From positions 248,001 to 312,000 of the forward strand of contig NZ_CP098478.1 of the NCBI RefSeq assembly GCF_023702675.1: a stretch of 64,000 bases of DNA, given 5' to 3'. The first letter of the stretch is position 1, and every line of letters begins with the position of its first letter. Under the pieces are notes generated by a model that did no database searches, was not told the DNA's origin, and was given only the letters and a program-made list of their open reading frames with translations. Origin of the DNA: Acinetobacter sp. C26M. GTDB taxonomy: Bacteria; Pseudomonadota; Gammaproteobacteria; Pseudomonadales; Moraxellaceae. Position numbers and translations under genes: made by a program. Below, in pieces: positions 16,882-25,238 of this stretch.

Positions 16882-17979
16882 ATGGCGCATAACAACTTAA
16901 AAACTCAGCCAGAGCAACAAGTCGCTTTGGTCGCAGGTGCGACAGGATTTATTGGCCGCTATTTAATTTTAGAGTTATTAAAACAAGGACATTGGGTTTT
17001 TGCCTTAGTCCGGAATCAAGCGAAGCAACAACCCGTGCTCACAAATTGGCTCAGTCAAAAAGGTGTATCCTTGAATCAATTGAGTTTTATCCAAGGTGAT
17101 GTAACACAGGCTAAGCTTGCCATCAGCGAGCAAGATTGGCAAAAATTAAGCGCAGTGGACACTTTATATAATAGTAGTGCGTTATTTGCGTGGAACCTGA
17201 GTATGCAACAAGCGCGGACCGTAAATGTAGAAGGTGCATTGAATTTATTGAATTGTGTTCAGCAATATTGTGTTTTGAAACGTGCAGTACATGTTTCGGG
17301 TTATATGTTGACGATCACGGGTCATTTACAGCAAGCAGGGATCTGCATTGAACAACCTGATCGTACCGAGTGGCAAGCTGTGTATCAGCATCTAGGGGCT
17401 TATGAAGCGTCTAAAATAGAAGCGCATTTTGCATGGATACAACAGGCACAACAGCTATCCGTAGATTGGACTATTATTCATCCTGCAACAGTTGTTGGTG
17501 ATGATGTCTCTGGTGAAATTCCCACGAATCAGCCGATCGCGCAAATGATTGATGTGCTCAAACGGGGAAAAATGAGTGCCATCCCTGCAACGGCTCAGCA
17601 TTATCTACCTTTAATCCGTGTCGATGACCTATGCCGGATAATGGTCAGTGCTTCTATGGATATGGCTTTGTCGAATCAAGCGATGTTGGCTGTCAGTGAA
17701 AATAATCTGGCTTTGCATCAACTCACTCAAATGATTGCAGATCGATTACAGGTGAGTGCACCAACCAGACATGTACCAGTTGGACTGCTGAAGCTTATTT
17801 TAAAATGGCAATGGTTGGCGAAAAAATTAGAAATGTCTGCGGAAATGCTAAATTTTCTAAGAACAGAGCAGTTGGAGCGAGAACGATTGACACAGTTTCA
17901 ACAACGTTGGCAGATTTCGATGGGAAATTTAGAAGCAGCGATCCGTAAAACCACCGACTGGATTAATCAAACCAGTTAG
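16882..17979 (+). CDS. NAD-dependent epimerase/dehydratase family protein
   Basis: This 365-residue extended short-chain dehydrogenase has the Rossmann motif GATGFIGRYL near the N-terminus, VNVEGALNLLNC, and the catalytic YEASK (Tyr-x-x-x-Lys). It is the kind of NAD(P)-dependent enzyme that reduces or epimerises small carbonyl compounds; its substrate is unknown. I start it at ATG 16882 because the longer frame begins at the TTG that forms the -35 of its own promoter, and AAGAG precedes 16882 at a good distance. It is probably activated by the divergent MerR-type regulator, suggesting a stress or detoxification role. Confidence 0.82.
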   Translation: MAHNNLKTQPEQQVALVAGATGFIGRYLILELLKQGHWVFALVRNQAKQQPVLTNWLSQKGVSLNQLSFIQGDVTQAKLAISEQDWQKLSAVDTLYNSSALFAWNLSMQQARTVNVEGALNLLNCVQQYCVLKRAVHVSGYMLTITGHLQQAGICIEQPDRTEWQAVYQHLGAYEASKIEAHFAWIQQAQQLSVDWTIIHPATVVGDDVSGEIPTNQPIAQMIDVLKRGKMSAIPATAQHYLPLIRVDDLCRIMVSASMDMALSNQAMLAVSENNLALHQLTQMIADRLQVSAPTRHVPVGLLKLILKWQWLAKKLEMSAEMLNFLRTEQLERERLTQFQQRWQISMGNLEAAIRKTTDWINQTS

Positions 17980-17995
17980 AACTTATTTCTAATAA

Positions 17996-18027
17996 AAAAA
18001 CAGCCAATCAAAAGATCGGCTGTTTTT
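17996..18027. terminator. bidirectional terminator between the epimerase gene and acr1
   Basis: Stem AAAAACAGCC / GGCTGTTTTT around a 12-base loop, T-runs on both strands, convergent genes. Confidence 0.85.
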
Positions 18028-18043
18028 GAATCTTTAAAATGGA

Positions 18044-18931
18044 TTACCAATGTTCACCTGGGAACAAACGCGCATAAGCACGTTGAATTAAATTCAACTT
18101 CTCTTGCTCACCAACAGACGCGGTAGAACTTGGGAATAAGTTGAAACCAATCGACATTAAAATGTTGTTAATGTCTGGTGCAATTGCATAGGTAATCGAT
18201 GCAAGTCGGCCTAAATTGGTTGCGATCTTTTTCGGACGCTTCACGATCGCATAAGCAATTAAATCGGCTGCTTCTTCAGGTGAAAGCGTTGGTACATATT
18301 TATAAATTTTGGTTGGTGCAATCATTGGTGTGCGGACCAAAGGCATATAAATAGAGGTAATCGCAATTTTGTGCGAGTGGACTTCCGCAGATAAACAGCG
18401 ACTAAATGCATCCAATGCCGCTTTAGACGCAACGTAAGCAGAAAAGCGAGTTGCGTTGGCAAGAACACCAATCGAGCTGATGTTAATAATTTGACCGTCT
18501 TTACGCTGCATCATGTGCGGTAAAACATTCAAGACTAAACGTACTGCACCAAAGTAATTTAACTGCATGGTACGTTCGAAGTCATGGAAACGATCAACGG
18601 ACTCATGTACCGCACGACGGATTGAACGTCCTGCGTTATTTACAAGAATATCAATGTGATCTACTGCTGCTAAGATTTCTTTTGAAACTGCATCAATAGA
18701 TTCCATATCATTGAGATCACATGGAAATACGGTCGCTTTTCCACCTTCAGCCTCGATCTCAGCTTTGACCTCATCTAACTTCTCTTTGGTACGGGCGAGC
18801 AATAAGACATGTGCACCTGCTTGAGCAAGGTATTTTGAAACCGTTAAACCAATACCACTTGATGCTCCTGTGACAATGATTGTTTTACCGTCGACTTTTT
18901 GCTGAAAAAGTTTTTTGAGTTTTGCATTCAT
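18044..18931 (-). CDS. acr1: fatty acyl-CoA reductase Acr1
   Basis: This 295-residue short-chain dehydrogenase matches the Acinetobacter Acr1 protein as I remember it, in both length and long stretches (RFHDFERTMQLNYFGAVRL, VRTPMIAPTKIYKYVPTLS, C-terminal RAYARLFPGEHW). Acr1 reduces long-chain fatty acyl-CoA to the aldehyde with NADPH, the first step of wax-ester synthesis. Visible motifs are TGASSGIG, NNAGRS, serine in INISSIG and the catalytic YVASK. ATG 18931 follows TAGGTAAC. It is transcribed alone, downstream of metY but separated by a terminator. Confidence 0.92.
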   Translation of the reverse strand: MNAKLKKLFQQKVDGKTIIVTGASSGIGLTVSKYLAQAGAHVLLLARTKEKLDEVKAEIEAEGGKATVFPCDLNDMESIDAVSKEILAAVDHIDILVNNAGRSIRRAVHESVDRFHDFERTMQLNYFGAVRLVLNVLPHMMQRKDGQIINISSIGVLANATRFSAYVASKAALDAFSRCLSAEVHSHKIAITSIYMPLVRTPMIAPTKIYKYVPTLSPEEAADLIAYAIVKRPKKIATNLGRLASITYAIAPDINNILMSIGFNLFPSSTASVGEQEKLNLIQRAYARLFPGEHW

Positions 18932-18962
18932 GTAAGTTACCTACATTAATCACGCTGTTGTT

Positions 18963-18995
18963 TGTAGTGCCTTCTTATTACGATTAAACACTACA
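18963..18995 (-). promoter_or_regulatory. inverted repeat upstream of acr1
   Basis: TGTAGTG (18963-18969) and CACTACA (18989-18995) form perfect 7-bp arms 19 bases apart, 32 to 64 bases before the acr1 start. It may be an operator; the evidence is only the symmetry and position. Confidence 0.3.
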
Positions 18996-19136
18996 CTTTA
19001 TTTTGGTCTAATATTAACCTATATTTTATGTTTGTCTAGTGTAAATGTTTGAAAAATAATAGCTTTTTTAGAGTAAAAGCTCTAAAATAAAGTATTGTAA
19101 TAGTTGAAAAAGCAAGCATATTTTTTATATTTTGTA

Positions 19137-19161
19137 CAAAAAAAGCCCCTTGGATGGGGCT
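19137..19161 (-). terminator. metY terminator
   Basis: On the minus strand AGCCCC-ATCCAA-GGGGCT is followed by seven T, just past the metY stop. Confidence 0.88.
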
Positions 19162-19178
19162 GGCTGATTTTATTAAAA

Positions 19179-20456
19179 TTAAACTTGAGCAAGGGCCTGT
19201 TCTAGGTCGGCAATCAGATCATCTACATGCTCAATCCCAATAGATAAGCGTACTAGGTCCTCACTGACACCTGCCGATTTGAGCTCTTCCGAATTGAGTT
19301 GGCGGTGGGTTGTCGTCGCTGGATGGCAAGCTAGACTTTTAGCATCCCCGATATTCACTAAACGAGTAAATAGCTGTAATGCATCAATAAAGCGAGTCCC
19401 ACCAGCTAAGCCATCTTGAACACCAAAGGAAAGGATGGCAGAAGGTTTCCCTTTCACATACTTTTGCGCTAAATGGTGTTGCGGATGGTCTGTGAGACCA
19501 GCGTAATTGACCCATTTAACTTTGGGGTGTTGTTTTAAATATTCTGCAACTTTGATGGCATTTTCAGTATGGCGCTCCATGCGGAGATTTAAGGTTTCAA
19601 GTCCTTGTAAGATGAGAAACACACTGAGTGGACTAATCGCTGCGCCCGTATTGCGTAATGGAACCACTCGCGCACGTGCGATATAGGCAGCTTCGCCCAA
19701 TACTTCCACATAGTTAACACCATGATAACTTGGATCAGGTGTATTCAACGCTTTAAAGCGTTCAGGAAATTTGCCCCACGGAAATTTACCGCTATCGACA
19801 ATCACACCACCGATGCTATTGCCATGACCCCCGATATATTTGGTGAGGGAGTGAATCACAATATCTGCGCCAAATTCAAATGGTTTTAATAGGGCAGGTG
19901 TCGCTACGGTATTATCAACAATAACAGGGACGCCATACTCATGGGCAATCTTGGCAATCGCTTCAAGGTCGATAATATTGCCCAGCGGGTTACCAATAGA
20001 TTCAACAAAGACCAATTTTGTTTTGTCATCAATAATCTGGCGTAATGCTTCTGGATTCTGATAATCAAAGAAACGGACTTCGATACCTTGCTTTGGCAGT
20101 GTGTGAGCAAACAGGTTATACGTCCCACCATATAAAGTAGACACTGACGCGATATTGTCACCTGCTTCGGCAATGGTTTGAATTGCGTAAGTGATCGCAG
20201 CCATACCTGATGCTAAAGCCAGTGCCCCAATCCCACCTTCCAATGCAGCAATACGCTGTTCAAGTACAGCAGTGGTCGGGTTCATAATGCGGGTATAGAT
20301 ATTGCCTTGAACTTTGAGGTCAAACAGATCTGCACCATGTTGCGTATTATCAAAGGCATAAGAGGTGGTTTGATAAATGGGTACAGCCACTGCTTTAGTC
20401 GTTGCCTCTGGTGAATATCCCGCATGAATGGCTAATGTTTCATCTTTATAGGTCAT
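19179..20456 (-). CDS. metY: O-acetylhomoserine sulfhydrylase
   Basis: This 425-residue PLP enzyme of the Cys/Met metabolism family makes homocysteine (or methionine precursors) from O-acetylhomoserine and sulfide. Family features are ETLAIHAGYSPEATTKAVAV at the N-terminus, RIMNPTTAVLEQRIAALEGG, and the PLP lysine in VIHSLTKYIGGHGN. The length and the GHGNSIGGVIVDSG stretch separate it from the shorter cystathionine enzymes. I start it at ATG 20456 (MTYKDETLAIH); the frame runs on upstream to 20603 but the extra 49 residues do not belong to the family. No SAM riboswitch is evident upstream. Confidence 0.92.
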   Translation of the reverse strand: MTYKDETLAIHAGYSPEATTKAVAVPIYQTTSYAFDNTQHGADLFDLKVQGNIYTRIMNPTTAVLEQRIAALEGGIGALALASGMAAITYAIQTIAEAGDNIASVSTLYGGTYNLFAHTLPKQGIEVRFFDYQNPEALRQIIDDKTKLVFVESIGNPLGNIIDLEAIAKIAHEYGVPVIVDNTVATPALLKPFEFGADIVIHSLTKYIGGHGNSIGGVIVDSGKFPWGKFPERFKALNTPDPSYHGVNYVEVLGEAAYIARARVVPLRNTGAAISPLSVFLILQGLETLNLRMERHTENAIKVAEYLKQHPKVKWVNYAGLTDHPQHHLAQKYVKGKPSAILSFGVQDGLAGGTRFIDALQLFTRLVNIGDAKSLACHPATTTHRQLNSEELKSAGVSEDLVRLSIGIEHVDDLIADLEQALAQV

Positions 20457-20666
20457 GATTACATCATCTACGTGAGTTAAATACTGACCGAGTCTAGCGC
20501 ATATTTTACCCAAAATGGTGCATATTTTTTGCGCTGCATAGCGGTTTTGGTGATATAGCCCCTGCTTTCGTTCTGGTCGCGGTTTTAGGAAAAGTGAAAT
20601 CATTCAAGCTTGTAATGTCTTGAAAAAGAAAATCCTTTGTTCGAGGCAAACAAATCCCAACTTAAC

Positions 20667-20706
20667 TTCAAGTCAATCGGGTTTTCAGCGTATAATACGC
20701 CCGATT
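20667..20706 (+). promoter_or_regulatory. ettA promoter with flanking dyad
   Basis: TATAAT at 20691-20696 is a consensus -10, with a loose -35 (TTCAAG) near 20667. AATCGGG (20675-20681) and CCCGATT (20700-20706) form perfect 7-bp arms that flank the -10. Confidence 0.5.
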
Positions 20707-20757
20707 ATTTTATTCGCTTATTTGCGATGTATTGGTTTTTCAATTGAGGAGTCCTGC

Positions 20758-22419
20758 GTGGCCCAATATATTTATACGATGAACCGAGTGTCTAAAATGG
20801 TTCCGCCTAAGCGCGAAATCTTAAAAGACATCTCTTTATCATTTTTCCCAGGCGCAAAAATTGGTGTGCTTGGTTTGAACGGTGCAGGTAAGTCAACCTT
20901 ACTCCGTATTATGGCTGGCGTAGATAAAGATTTCTCAGGTGAAGCTCGTGCACAACCAGGAATCAAAATCGGCTATTTAGAACAAGAACCGCCACTTGAT
21001 CCGACTAAAGACGTTCGTGGTAACGTTGAAGATGGCGTACGTGAAGCACTGGATGCTTTGGCGCGTCTCGATCAAGTTTTTGCTGAATATGCTGAACCAG
21101 ATGCAGATTTTGATGCGCTTGCGAAAGAGCAAGAGAAATTAGAATCAATCATCCATGCATGGGATGCACACAACCTGAATAACCAGCTTGAAATTGCTGC
21201 TGATGCATTGAACCTCCCAGCGTGGGATGCAGATGTATCGCTACTTTCAGGTGGTGAGCGTCGTCGTGTTGCACTTTGCCGTTTATTGCTTTCTAAGCCA
21301 GACATGTTGCTTTTAGACGAACCGACGAACCATTTAGATGCTGAATCAGTGTCTTGGTTAGAGCGTTTCTTGAAAGATTTCCCAGGCACAATCGTTGCGA
21401 TTACGCATGACCGTTATTTCTTGGATAACGTGGCTGAGTGGATTCTTGAGCTTGACCGCGGTATGGGTATTCCTTATCAAGGCAACTATTCTTCTTGGTT
21501 GGAACAAAAGAATGCGCGTCTAGAGCAAGAGAACAAGCAAGAAGAATCTTTTGCTAAAGCATTGAAAAAAGAACTTGAATGGGTTCGTTCAAATGCCAAA
21601 GGTCAGCAAAAGAAAAACAAAGCGCGTATGGAGCGTTTTGAAGAACTTAACTCACGTGAGTTCCAACAGCGTAACGAAACTTCTGAAATTTATATTCCAC
21701 CTGGTCCGCGCCTAGGAAATAAAGTTGTAGAAGTTGAAGGGATCAGTAAATCATTCGATGGTCGCTTACTCTATGAAAACCTGACTTTCACTGTACCGCC
21801 TACAGCGATTGTGGGGATCGTGGGTCCAAACGGTGCGGGTAAAACTACGCTATTCCGTATGATGACTGGCGAACAGCAACCTGATACAGGTACTGTGACT
21901 TTAGGTGAGTCGGTTAAAGTGGCTTACGTTGGTCAGATTCGTGACACTTTGGATAACAATAAAACCGTTTGGGAAGAAGTTTCTGGTGGTTTAGATATCT
22001 TAAAAATTGGTGATTACGAAATCGCATCACGTGCCTATATCGGTCGCTTTAACTTTAAAGGCCAAGATCAGCAAAAACGTGTAGGTGAATTGTCTGGTGG
22101 TGAACGTAACCGTTTACAACTTGCCAAGATCTTGCAGATGGGTGCAAACGTAATCTTACTGGATGAACCATCAAACGACTTGGATATTGAAACTTTACGT
22201 GCACTTGAGGATGCAATTCTTGTATTCCCAGGTACAGTCATGGTGGTATCGCATGACCGTTGGTTCCTTGACCGTATTGCAACGCACATCTTGTCATTTG
22301 AGAATGAACAGCCTGAATTCTACACAGGTAACTATGCAGAATACGAAGCTTATCGCCAATCACGTCTAGGTGATGATGCGGCTCAAAAACGTACCAAGTA
22401 CAAAAAAATTACAGGTTAA
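20758..22419 (+). CDS. ettA: energy-dependent translational throttle protein EttA
   Basis: This 553-residue ABC-F ATPase binds the ribosome and gates translation according to energy state. It has two nucleotide-binding domains: Walker A GLNGAGKST, signature LSGGERRRVALCR, Walker B MLLLDEPTNHLD in the first; GPNGAGKTT, LSGGERNRLQLAK and VILLDEPSNDLD in the second, with the charged P-tIF linker between. The start is GTG 20758 (MAQYIYTMNRVSKMVPPKRE), which aligns with the E. coli protein and follows GAGGAG by 6 bases; the frame opens upstream at 20620 but that part includes the promoter. It is monocistronic. Confidence 0.95.
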   Translation: MAQYIYTMNRVSKMVPPKREILKDISLSFFPGAKIGVLGLNGAGKSTLLRIMAGVDKDFSGEARAQPGIKIGYLEQEPPLDPTKDVRGNVEDGVREALDALARLDQVFAEYAEPDADFDALAKEQEKLESIIHAWDAHNLNNQLEIAADALNLPAWDADVSLLSGGERRRVALCRLLLSKPDMLLLDEPTNHLDAESVSWLERFLKDFPGTIVAITHDRYFLDNVAEWILELDRGMGIPYQGNYSSWLEQKNARLEQENKQEESFAKALKKELEWVRSNAKGQQKKNKARMERFEELNSREFQQRNETSEIYIPPGPRLGNKVVEVEGISKSFDGRLLYENLTFTVPPTAIVGIVGPNGAGKTTLFRMMTGEQQPDTGTVTLGESVKVAYVGQIRDTLDNNKTVWEEVSGGLDILKIGDYEIASRAYIGRFNFKGQDQQKRVGELSGGERNRLQLAKILQMGANVILLDEPSNDLDIETLRALEDAILVFPGTVMVVSHDRWFLDRIATHILSFENEQPEFYTGNYAEYEAYRQSRLGDDAAQKRTKYKKITG

Positions 22420-22429
22420 GCCCTGATAG

Positions 22430-22460
22430 AAAAAAACCAGCTTTCGAGCTGGTTTTTTTT
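22430..22460 (+). terminator. ettA terminator
   Basis: AACCAGCT-TTCG-AGCTGGTT with eight T directly after; runs of A on the other side could also serve the convergent lipoprotein gene. Confidence 0.9.
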
Positions 22461-22521
22461 GCTTATGAAAATGTGAGTTCATGAAGCGTGCGAGATGAAT
22501 AGTCTGATGAGAAAGTAGAAT

Positions 22522-23214
22522 TTATTTATTAAAATCACCCTTAAGATCAGAAATAATCAGCAATGGTGGAATAGTAATCACATCAAATGCCATTGCAAGT
22601 GGGTAAAGAACGGTGTGTGTTACCCGTTTAATTGGATGCTTGGTGGTGGTGGTGATTTGTTGTTGTATAGTGATGGGATAAGCTACAGGCAATCGCTGCT
22701 GGATTTTTTGAGTGTCTTGGCCCTGATAGAGCTGCCCTTTAAAAAACACATTGATATAGGGGTAAGTTGCCGTCTGCTGGTTCGCTGGCAAATCAAAATT
22801 TTCTCTAAAACCCAACGATTTTAATAAATCTTTTTGAGTTTGCTTTAGATCAACCATCGCTGTGTTATAGCGAATCTGCAACACACCACGAAAATGACTG
22901 GCGTCGTCCATAGTGAGTACGAGGGGCGTAGGGCTGGTTATACTACGTTGCTCAACTGGAATCGCCTTGAGTAACTTTAACAGTTCTGTACTGCCATCAG
23001 TCATTAAGTAGTTGAAGTCTTGACCAATAAACACCAAGCCTTGTTCTTTCTGATTTTGAACAGCCTGACCTAATGCAATAATCTGATCGCTTTGTAAGTT
23101 AATGGCTTGGGTATGTGTAGTTTCTTTAGGAAAGGTGCTGTCGAGTAGCGCAGTCGCACAACCACCGAGAACGAAACAGCTGGTGAAGAGTAAAAGGGAT
23201 AAGGTTTTATACAT
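22522..23214 (-). CDS. predicted lipoprotein of unknown function
   Basis: This 230-residue protein begins with a lipoprotein signal peptide; the lipobox LGGC puts the lipidated Cys at position 19, and the next residue (Ala) favours the outer membrane. The mature part is mixed alpha/beta with no motif I recognise (ALGQAVQNQKEQGLVFIGQD, a stretch about blocked or induced 'TYPYINVFFKGQLYQ', and a C-terminal hydrophobic YPLAMAFDVITIPPLLII). It is divergent from the czc locus by 146 bases, but nothing ties its job to metals. Confidence 0.75.
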   Translation of the reverse strand: MYKTLSLLLFTSCFVLGGCATALLDSTFPKETTHTQAINLQSDQIIALGQAVQNQKEQGLVFIGQDFNYLMTDGSTELLKLLKAIPVEQRSITSPTPLVLTMDDASHFRGVLQIRYNTAMVDLKQTQKDLLKSLGFRENFDLPANQQTATYPYINVFFKGQLYQGQDTQKIQQRLPVAYPITIQQQITTTTKHPIKRVTHTVLYPLAMAFDVITIPPLLIISDLKGDFNK

Positions 23215-23299
23215 GCTGAGGACCTAAACGTAATCAAGTGCTTTTTCTTTAGAATCAAAAAACGTTTTAAATCAGTGGGAAATTGACTGAAAATTGTTT

Positions 23300-23334
23300 T
23301 GTAATTTTATTACATTGGCATAGCCTGCTATAGT
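23300..23334 (+). promoter_or_regulatory. czc promoter and candidate operator
   Basis: A perfect inverted repeat TGTAAT-TTT-ATTACA (23300-23314) lies 12 to 15 bases before a -10 TATAGT (23329-23334); it overlaps the -35 position. A metal-responsive regulator would fit here but its gene is not in the window. Confidence 0.45.
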
Positions 23335-23366
23335 GCCTTTGTGCAATTTACTGTAAGGGTGTGCTG

Positions 23367-23762
23367 TTGCAACGCTCAACCGTTTTCGTGACCGTCTTGC
23401 TGAGTTTGTTCATGTTCCAAAGTTTCTGGAATGTGGCGGCAGCGTTTTGCGCGCATGAAACGGTCAGTCAATACAGTACATTGAGTCATTTGGGGCATCA
23501 TGTCGCTGAAAAGACACACAGCTCTGAACAAGGCGCTGTTTTCGATAAAGTCGCAGCAGATTTACCGATGCCCTTAAGTTTGCAAGATCATCATGATCAT
23601 TTACCATCTTGTTTTCATGTGGTGGTGACGGAAGTTCAGCAATATGTAAATGAACCAATGTTGCATAGCCAAGATATAGAACAAAAATATTACTGGTCTA
23701 ACTCCTACCAGTCGCCACATCTCTCTGGATTAAATCCGCCCCCTGTATTGACCCCGCTATAG
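23367..23762 (+). CDS. czcI: CzcI-like periplasmic protein of the metal efflux locus
   Basis: This small protein of about 131 residues has a signal peptide (cleavage near VAAAF), a Cys and a His-rich stretch (LQDHHDHLPSCFHVVV) and leads the czc cluster, the place held by czcI in Cupriavidus. CzcI proteins are thought to modulate the efflux operon. The frame opens at GTG 23361, but that is too close to the ribosome site AAGGG (23355-23359); TTG 23367 is better spaced, so I use it. Its stop overlaps the first arm of the RNA hairpin before czcC. Confidence 0.65.
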   Translation: MQRSTVFVTVLLSLFMFQSFWNVAAAFCAHETVSQYSTLSHLGHHVAEKTHSSEQGAVFDKVAADLPMPLSLQDHHDHLPSCFHVVVTEVQQYVNEPMLHSQDIEQKYYWSNSYQSPHLSGLNPPPVLTPL

Positions 23763-23812
23763 GTGGGGTAGCCGAAAAATAGCCCACCGCAATCTTATTA
23801 CTTTGCGGGGCT
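23762..23812 (+). promoter_or_regulatory. czcI-czcC leader with two mutually exclusive hairpins
   Basis: Hairpin A pairs GGTGGG (23762-23767) with CCCACC (23783-23788). Hairpin B pairs CCGCAA (23787-23792) with TTGCGG (23803-23808), extended outward to 23781-23812 with two bulges. They share 23783-23788, so only one can form. Hairpin B buries GCGGGG, the ribosome site of czcC. Confidence 0.5.
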
Positions 23813-23816
23813 TTAT

Positions 23817-25238
23817 ATGTCTTCTAGTTTAAATCAGCGTATCCATGCAGTTGAGCAGCGTACGCGAAAAAATCGTACTCACTTGTCATTGAAGTGGTCA
23901 GCCTTGGCACTTGCCTTGAGTGCTGCCATTTTGAGTCCATCTATTGCCGCAGAATCTTTACTGGATGCGAATCAGCAGCCTATAAGCAAAGCTGCACAAC
24001 GCAATTTGAATTTTGAGCAAATCTTGCAGGATGTGAAACAATATCAGGCAGGCACAGGGGTGTGGCAAACACAGCAAGGGATCGCTGAGGCCAATGTGAA
24101 ACAAGCTGGGTTATGGTCGAATCCAAGTTTTTCAATTCAGCAAACCGACTTTAGGTCAGGTAAAGACAAAGAGCTGGAGTTTGGTGTTTCACAAAAATTG
24201 GACATTTTCGGTCAACGTCGTGCTGCGGTGAAGCTTGCCGACGTACAAGCGTCTCAGGTCGGTCTCAATCAAGAACTCTATAACGCGCAACTTGAGTTGG
24301 CGGTGAAATATCTGTGGTCGCAAGTCGTGGTGCTAGAGTTAGAACATGATGTGGTTCAGGCGCAATTAAAAACCAGTCAAGCGACCTTAGATGCAACGCG
24401 CTTAAGACTCAAAGCTGGCAGTATTGCGCAGGTCGACTTAGACCGTACTTTGATGGCGCATATTGAAAACCAGCGTTTATTCCAGCAGACCGAGCTGGCT
24501 CTAGCCACTGCAAAGCGTCAATTGGCAAATCTGTGGGGCAGTACCGATAATCGCTTCTCTACCCAAGCGAGCAATGTCTGGCCACAACAAAAAGATTTGC
24601 AAGATTATTTGCAGAACAACTTATTTGAGCGTGCTATTCAACTCGATATCGTACGTCAAAAAGCCAATATCGATTATTTAAAAGTATCCAACCGACCAAA
24701 TCCAACCGTCAATTTAGGTATGGTGCAAAGTAAAAGTGCAGAAACAAATTCGACGGATAACAAGTTCCGAGTGGGCATCGATATCCCTTTGAATATTTTT
24801 AATCGTCAGCAGTATTCATTGCGAATTGCCAATGCCAAACAAGATTTACTGGTCAAACAACAACAGTTTTATAAACAGCAAAACTTAAATGCCATTCAGA
24901 CTTTAACTGCAGAGTTGGCAGGATTGAAACAACAATTCGATTTAGTCAATCAACGACAAATTCCATTGTCTGAAACGGTACAAGAGAAAATGCTGCTCGG
25001 TTTTAAAGTTGGTAAATATGCCATTACCGATGTCCAGCAAGCCACTATGCAATTGCAAGATCAACGTTTAAATAAAGTGCAGTTACTTAAGAGTGCATGG
25101 CAAAAGCAAATTGATGCAGAGAGTTTAGCACTGGGAATAGAGCCGAGTATGGTGAGTTCAAGTGACGCTTTAAATCAGATTAATCAAACCCTTTGGAAAG
25201 ATACCAATAGCCTTCCCGCTGTAGTAGGAGCAGAGTAA
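23817..25238 (+). CDS. czcC: CzcC outer-membrane component of heavy-metal efflux
   Basis: This 473-residue TolC-like outer-membrane channel subunit of the CzcCBA tripartite pump carries a signal region at about residues 26-45 and long coiled-coil helices (IAEANVKQAGLWSNPSF, ARLRLKAGSIAQVDLDRT-like repeats) of the outer membrane efflux protein family. It would carry cobalt, zinc and cadmium across the outer membrane. ATG 23817 follows GGGG by 6 bases, and that ribosome site can be sequestered by the leader hairpin. Its stop overlaps the czcB ATG by one base (TAATG). Confidence 0.88.
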   Translation: MSSSLNQRIHAVEQRTRKNRTHLSLKWSALALALSAAILSPSIAAESLLDANQQPISKAAQRNLNFEQILQDVKQYQAGTGVWQTQQGIAEANVKQAGLWSNPSFSIQQTDFRSGKDKELEFGVSQKLDIFGQRRAAVKLADVQASQVGLNQELYNAQLELAVKYLWSQVVVLELEHDVVQAQLKTSQATLDATRLRLKAGSIAQVDLDRTLMAHIENQRLFQQTELALATAKRQLANLWGSTDNRFSTQASNVWPQQKDLQDYLQNNLFERAIQLDIVRQKANIDYLKVSNRPNPTVNLGMVQSKSAETNSTDNKFRVGIDIPLNIFNRQQYSLRIANAKQDLLVKQQQFYKQQNLNAIQTLTAELAGLKQQFDLVNQRQIPLSETVQEKMLLGFKVGKYAITDVQQATMQLQDQRLNKVQLLKSAWQKQIDAESLALGIEPSMVSSSDALNQINQTLWKDTNSLPAVVGAE

